Below, one piece after another: positions 15,148-16,586 of a DNA stretch of 16,586 nt. Position numbers and translations under genes: made by a program. The DNA is from CAZAGD01 sp049699975 (GTDB lineage Bacteria; Desulfobacterota; SM23-61), in assembly GCA_049699975.1 (NCBI GenBank), contig JBNAWB010000068.1:1-16586 (forward strand). The letters run 5' to 3'. Every line of letters starts with the position of its first letter. Within the stretch, counting starts at the first letter, position 1. Under the pieces are notes generated by a model. The model was given only the letters and a program-made list of their open reading frames with translations, was not told the DNA's origin and did no database searches.

Positions 15148-16330
15148 TCTTTTCTTGTTTCAATTTTTCCACTTCTAATTTGGTATATCCCAAAATATTA
15201 GTGAGGATTTCTTCTGTATGCTCCCCCAAGGTGGGTGGGGGTATTTTTATTTCTCCTGGGGTCAAAGATAGCTTAACTGGTAGGCCGGTAATTTTAATCT
15301 TGCCGCAAGTGGGATGGTCAATTTCTCTAACCATTTCTAAAGCCTGAGCCTGGTCAGAAGTGAGAGCTTGGCCGACGGACCAGATTGGTCCATTGGGAAC
15401 ACCTGCCTTATCCAGAATTTGCTGCAGTTCTTTTACTTTAAAGGTTTTAGTTTTTGCCTCTAAGAGCATAATAAGGGCCTCGCGATTTTTAACCCTTAAC
15501 CCATTTGTTTTAAATCGCCCATCTTGAGGAAGATCGGGAAGGCCTAAGGCTAAGCAAGTTTTCGCAAATAAGTTATCATTGCCTGCCGCAATATTAATAT
15601 ATCCATCCGCGCAGGGGAAGCTTTCGTAAGGGGCAATTAGCGGGTGCCGATTTCCTTCGGGCTGCGGAGATTGGCCCGTAGCAAAATAGCGTCCGGCTTG
15701 AAAAGTGAGTTCAGCAAGCATTGCTTCAAAAAGAGAAGTTTCTACCTTCTGGCCTTGGCCAGTGCGCTCCCGGTGATAAAGAGCCGCCAGAATACCATAG
15801 GCAGCAAACATACCGGAATTGATATCAGCAATAGCTACTCCTACTTTGATTGGTCCTCCGCCTACTTCTCCCGTAAAGGACATGAAGCCGCTCATCCCTT
15901 GGGCAATGAGGTCAAATCCAGGCTTTGGCGAGTCCGGGCCTTTGCTGCCAAAGCCGGTAATAGAACAGAAGATAAGGCGGGGATTAATAATCCTAACATT
16001 TTCATAAGAGAAACCCATTTGGGTTATTACTCCCGGCCGGAAATTTTCTACCAAGACATCAGAGACTTTAAGCAAATCCGTTAAAATTTTTTTGGCCTTT
16101 TCAGTGCGTAAGTTAAGGGTGATACTTTTTTTATTGCGGTTGCAGGAAAGAAAATAGGCGCTTTCTGAGCCAATGTAAGGAGGAGCCCAAGATCGGGAAT
16201 CATCCCCTCCTTCCGGCGATTCAACTTTTATTACTTCCGCCCCCATATCTCCTAACATCATCGTACAAAAGGGGCCCGCCAGGGCCCGCGTGAGATCTAA
16301 TACTCGAATTCCAGTCAAAGGTCCAGCCAT
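15140..16330 (-). CDS. Family III (CaiB/BaiF) CoA-transferase
   Basis: This enzyme moves CoA between carboxylic acids through an aspartyl-CoA thioester. The donor and acceptor cannot be read from the sequence. Motifs from the chosen start: LDLTRALAGPFCTMMLGDMGA (11-31), NRNKKSITLNL (64-74), VENFRPG (94-100), GFGSKGP (126-132), and the likely catalytic Asp169 in VAIADINSG, equivalent in my alignment to Asp169 of formyl-CoA transferase. The 396-residue length is typical. ATG at 16330 is chosen over the ATG at 16378: AAGGAG lies about 8 bases upstream, the family N-terminus (GPLTGIRVLDLTRALAGP) starts here, and the longer start would lie at the predicted -10 box. No partner metabolic gene lies in the window. 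Confidence 0.93.
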   Translation of the reverse strand: MAGPLTGIRVLDLTRALAGPFCTMMLGDMGAEVIKVESPEGGDDSRSWAPPYIGSESAYFLSCNRNKKSITLNLRTEKAKKILTDLLKVSDVLVENFRPGVITQMGFSYENVRIINPRLIFCSITGFGSKGPDSPKPGFDLIAQGMSGFMSFTGEVGGGPIKVGVAIADINSGMFAAYGILAALYHRERTGQGQKVETSLFEAMLAELTFQAGRYFATGQSPQPEGNRHPLIAPYESFPCADGYINIAAGNDNLFAKTCLALGLPDLPQDGRFKTNGLRVKNREALIMLLEAKTKTFKVKELQQILDKAGVPNGPIWSVGQALTSDQAQALEMVREIDHPTCGKIKITGLPVKLSLTPGEIKIPPPTLGEHTEEILTNILGYTKLEVEKLKQEKII

Positions 16331-16369
16331 TGCAATTCTCCTTGTCTGTTGAAGATGTTTCTTTCCCCC

Positions 16370-16398
16370 CTTTAACATTGATTTCGCACCTTTGTCAA
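16370..16398 (-). promoter_or_regulatory. Promoter for the CoA-transferase gene
   Basis: TTGACA occupies 16398-16393 on the minus strand. At a 17-base spacer the -10 would be TTAAAG (16375-16370), a poor match, so the promoter may be weak or activator-dependent. It gives a leader of about 35 bases before the ATG at 16330. It abuts repeat copy 3. Confidence 0.45.
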
Positions 16399-16486
16399 GA
16401 AAACTTTGGGCTGACCGTTGATCACTTTTTAAATTTCAGCTTAATTCAGGCGGGAGGGGAAGAGGCTCATTAAAATGAGGCCCTTA
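16393..16486 (-). repeat. Copy 3 of dispersed promoter-upstream module
   Basis: The copy is 94 bases long, like copy 2, with the same block spacing: TTCAGGCGG at 16445-16453, CTGACCG at 16411-16417, and the 6-bp-stem palindrome CTCATTAAAATGAG at 16466-16479. It shares 63 of 76 positions with copy 2 and 43 of 53 with copy 1. It is oriented toward the CoA-transferase gene, with its TTGACA as the -35 box. The 256 bases beyond the CoA-transferase start contain no gene, only this copy, the promoter and the inverted repeat that follows. Confidence 0.85.
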
Positions 16487-16502
16487 TTCCTTCATTGGTA
16501 CG

Positions 16503-16581
16503 GGCGGGGAGATAGACATCTATTTTAAAAACAGGAAGCTATTATTTATATTTATCTGGTATAGACAAGTATGTCCCCGCC
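16503..16581. repeat. Imperfect inverted repeat, REP-like (GGCGGGGA ... TCCCCGCC)
   Basis: GGCGGGGA at 16503-16510 is the exact inverse complement of TCCCCGCC at 16574-16581. Inner segments (GATAGACATC and GACAAGTATG) pair only partly, and the centre is AT-rich. The GGGGACA-type ends resemble the palindromes around REP-associated transposases (RAYT/IS200-like), but no transposase is visible and the window ends five bases later. It could be a small REP or MITE-type element. Confidence 0.55.
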
Positions 16582-16586
16582 GTTCT

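Noticed and set aside
15644..16084. 146-codon plus-strand frame inside the CoA-transferase gene
   Set aside because: It is antisense to the conserved catalytic region of the CaiB-type enzyme, so it is a shadow frame.
16331..16378. 16-residue N-terminal extension of the CoA-transferase
   Set aside because: The longer ATG lies at the predicted -10 region and lacks a ribosome-binding site. The ATG at 16330 has AAGGAG and the family N-terminus.
1..16586. CRISPR array, prophage, toxin-antitoxin or defence system
   Set aside because: No regularly spaced direct repeats and no phage, nuclease or toxin genes were seen. The three repeat copies are too far apart and in mixed orientation.

Overview
The window reads as a bacterial chromosome segment of moderate GC, from an organism I can place only roughly. 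The backbone is a translation/RNA-processing operon in the order rimP-nusA-infB-ylxP(DUF503)-rbfA-nrnA(DHH)-truB-rpsO-pnp-M16 peptidase-dut. The DUF503 and DHH genes flanking rbfA, with no ribF between truB and rpsO, resemble what I recall from Desulfobacterota-type (former deltaproteobacterial) anaerobes and some related deep phyla. Several Clostridia share much of this order. The FmdB-type zinc ribbon with a charged tail, a short QueG-like Fe-S protein and a CaiB-type CoA-transferase fit an anaerobe. The phylum is an inference of modest confidence.

Layout. Positions 1-293 hold an upstream repeat copy, a promoter, tRNA-Gly(CCC) with encoded CCA, and a strong intrinsic terminator just before rimP. 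From 294 to 12789 there are thirteen tightly packed plus-strand genes with several coupled starts and no internal terminator that I can see. They cover ribosome maturation (rimP, rbfA), transcription elongation/antitermination (nusA), initiation (infB), pseudouridylation (truB), small-subunit assembly (rpsO), RNA and nano-RNA turnover (pnp, nrnA), a processing-type zinc peptidase, dUTPase, an unrecognised protein with an HELIH motif, and a small zinc ribbon. From 12799 to 14180, on the minus strand, lie uppP (undecaprenyl-diphosphate recycling) and a COG2426 membrane protein, probably co-transcribed. A plus-strand QueG-like Fe-S protein follows and meets a minus-strand family III CoA-transferase tail to tail, with an 8-bp overlap. 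Positions 16331-16586 hold that gene's promoter, another repeat copy and a REP-like inverted repeat.

The most notable signal is non-coding. A module occurs three times (1-71 on plus; 14236-14329 and 16393-16486 on minus). Each copy ends exactly in a TTGACA -35 box, each has a 55-nt offset from a CCGCCTGAA block to that box, and each sits upstream of a different transcription unit (tRNA-Gly, uppP, CoA-transferase). The two complete copies match without gaps at 63 of 76 positions upstream of the spacer and contain the same small hairpin. The 12 nt next to the -35 box keep their length but not their sequence. This looks like a shared upstream regulatory module or a dispersed promoter-carrying repeat. 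I do not recognise it as a named element.
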